Below are positions 5,292 through 6,112 of a DNA stretch of 6,112 nt, piece by piece. The notes under the pieces were generated by a model that saw only the letters and a list, made by a program, of their open reading frames with translations, was not told where the DNA came from and ran no database searches. Position numbers and translations under genes: made by a program. Source of the stretch: CAZQCJ01 sp964591885 (lineage in GTDB: Bacteria > Patescibacteriota > Microgenomatia > PFEM01 > JAPLYW01); contig CAZQCJ010000039.1 in the NCBI GenBank assembly GCA_964591885.1, positions 1 through 6,112 of the forward strand. The letters run 5' to 3'. The number at the start of each line of letters is the position of its first letter. The stretch's first letter is position 1.

Positions 5292-6112
5292 ATGGAATCT
5301 TCTCTTCCCTTAGCTGATAAACTACGCCCGCAGAAATTATCGGAATTTGTCGGTCAAGAACATTTGATTGGTAAAGACGGGGTTATTAAAAAACTTATTG
5401 AAAAGGATCAATTGGTTTCCATGATTTTTTGGGGTCCGCCAGGCTCCGGTAAAACAACTCTGGCGCGGATTATCGCCAATGCCACCAAAAGTCATTTTGT
5501 CCATGCTTCAGCGGTCACCACTACTCTAGAAGACGTCCGTAAAATTGTCAAAGAAGCCAAGGAACGCCTTCAGGTTTATAGACAAAGAACGATCTTCTTT
5601 TTGGACGAAATTCATCGTTTTAACAAAGCCCAGCAAGATGCTTTTCTGCCTCATGTAGAAAACGGCACTATTATTTTAATTGGGGCCACAACTGAAAATC
5701 CTTCTTTTGAGGTTATCGGCCCCTTGCTTTCCAGAAGCAGAGTTTTTACATTGAATCAGCTTAATAAAAAAGAATTGGGTAAAATAATTGAACGAGCAAT
5801 AAAATACCTCAAATTAAAAATAAAAGACGATGATATTGATTTTTTAGTTCAAATAAGTAATGGTGATGCTCGCAATGCTTTAAATATTCTGGAATTGGCG
5901 AAATTAATTGTTCAAGCTGAAAACAAAAGAAAACAATTAATTAACCGAGAAATTATTAAGCAGGCTGTTCAAAAAGAATACCTTCTTTATGATAAAAAAG
6001 GTGAAGAACATTTCAATATTATCAGCGCTTTTATTAAAAGCATGAGGGCCTCTGATGTTAATGCCGCTTTATATTATCTGGCCAGAATGGTAGAAGCAGG
6101 GGAAGACCCAAA
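5292..6112 (+). CDS. rarA: replication-associated recombination protein A (RarA/MgsA), 3' end cut by window
   Basis: RarA (MgsA; the WRNIP1/Mgs1 family) is a cytoplasmic AAA+ ATPase that forms a tetramer, acts at stalled replication forks and resembles clamp-loader subunits. The first 273 residues are seen, out of roughly 400-450 in the family. They begin LADKLRPQKLSEFVGQEHL, a typical RarA opening. Motifs: Walker A GPPGSGKT (48-55), Walker B FFLDEIHRFNKAQQD (102-116), sensor 1 GATTENPSFE (131-140), the arginine-finger region LLSRSRVF (145-152) and sensor 2 GDARNALNILE (191-201). The very conserved YDKKGEEHFNIISAFIKSMR (233-252) and the VNAALYYLARMVEAGEDP segment that follows separate it from RuvB and DnaX. 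The reading frame stays open to the window end, so it is truncated by the window and not broken. It appears to have its own promoter. Confidence 0.96.
   Translation, partial: MESSLPLADKLRPQKLSEFVGQEHLIGKDGVIKKLIEKDQLVSMIFWGPPGSGKTTLARIIANATKSHFVHASAVTTTLEDVRKIVKEAKERLQVYRQRTIFFLDEIHRFNKAQQDAFLPHVENGTIILIGATTENPSFEVIGPLLSRSRVFTLNQLNKKELGKIIERAIKYLKLKIKDDDIDFLVQISNGDARNALNILELAKLIVQAENKRKQLINREIIKQAVQKEYLLYDKKGEEHFNIISAFIKSMRASDVNAALYYLARMVEAGEDP

Noticed and set aside
5292..6112. RuvB or a DNA polymerase III clamp-loader subunit as the identity of the last gene
   Set aside because: ATTENPSFE, FLDEIHRFNKAQQD and the YDKKGEEHFNIISAFIKS block are typical of RarA and not of RuvB or DnaX.
1..6112. 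CRISPR array, insertion sequence, attachment site at the tRNA or a toxin-antitoxin pair
   Set aside because: No regularly spaced repeats, transposase motifs or copy of the tRNA 3' end were seen. A tRNA followed by a miniprotein is not by itself evidence of integration.

Overview
The window (about 6.1 kb, AT-rich, standard stop codons) looks like a chromosomal segment of a small-genome bacterium. My best guess is the Candidate Phyla Radiation (Patescibacteria), probably a Microgenomates-like lineage. The grounds are tight packing, few Shine-Dalgarno sites, a tRNA without an encoded CCA end, and a secreted coiled-coil protein next to a small membrane protein of a style I associate with those genomes. 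That placement is inference, because no rRNA or ribosomal protein is present. UGA ends one gene in a normal way, which argues against the recoded-UGA lineages (Absconditabacteria/Gracilibacteria).

Layout, all on the + strand. (1) tRNA-Leu(UAG) at 13-94. (2) A 117-base gap with a good promoter and a strong ribosome-binding site, leading to a 26-residue single-span membrane miniprotein (212-292). (3) A three-gene exporter in the order of Bacillus YknXYZ: membrane-fusion adaptor (367-1410), ABC ATPase (1412-2086) and MacB/FtsX-type permease (2061-3275), with 1-nt spacing and then a 26-nt overlap. (4) A PhnP-like metallo-beta-lactamase-fold hydrolase (3303-4070). (5) A coupled pair: a secreted helical protein (4090-4896) and a single-pass membrane protein (4886-5251), overlapping by 11 nt. 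(6) The first 273 codons of rarA, an AAA+ ATPase of replication-fork maintenance, cut by the window end (5292-6112).

The exporter genes should form one complex: ATPase dimer, permease dimer and an adaptor ring outside the membrane. The adaptor's short hairpin suggests it does not reach an outer-membrane TolC channel, as expected in a single-membrane cell. The hydrolase may be co-transcribed with the exporter but has no obvious functional link to it. The secreted/membrane pair has no function I recognise and is the best candidate for something undescribed.

The main regulatory observation is that the secreted-protein gene and rarA each have a -35/-10 pair with an 18-bp spacer whose -10 box ends exactly 6 nt before the start codon. 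This predicts leaderless mRNAs. The miniprotein gene instead has a leader of about 60 nt and a strong ribosome-binding site. No mobile elements, CRISPR arrays or large repeats were seen.
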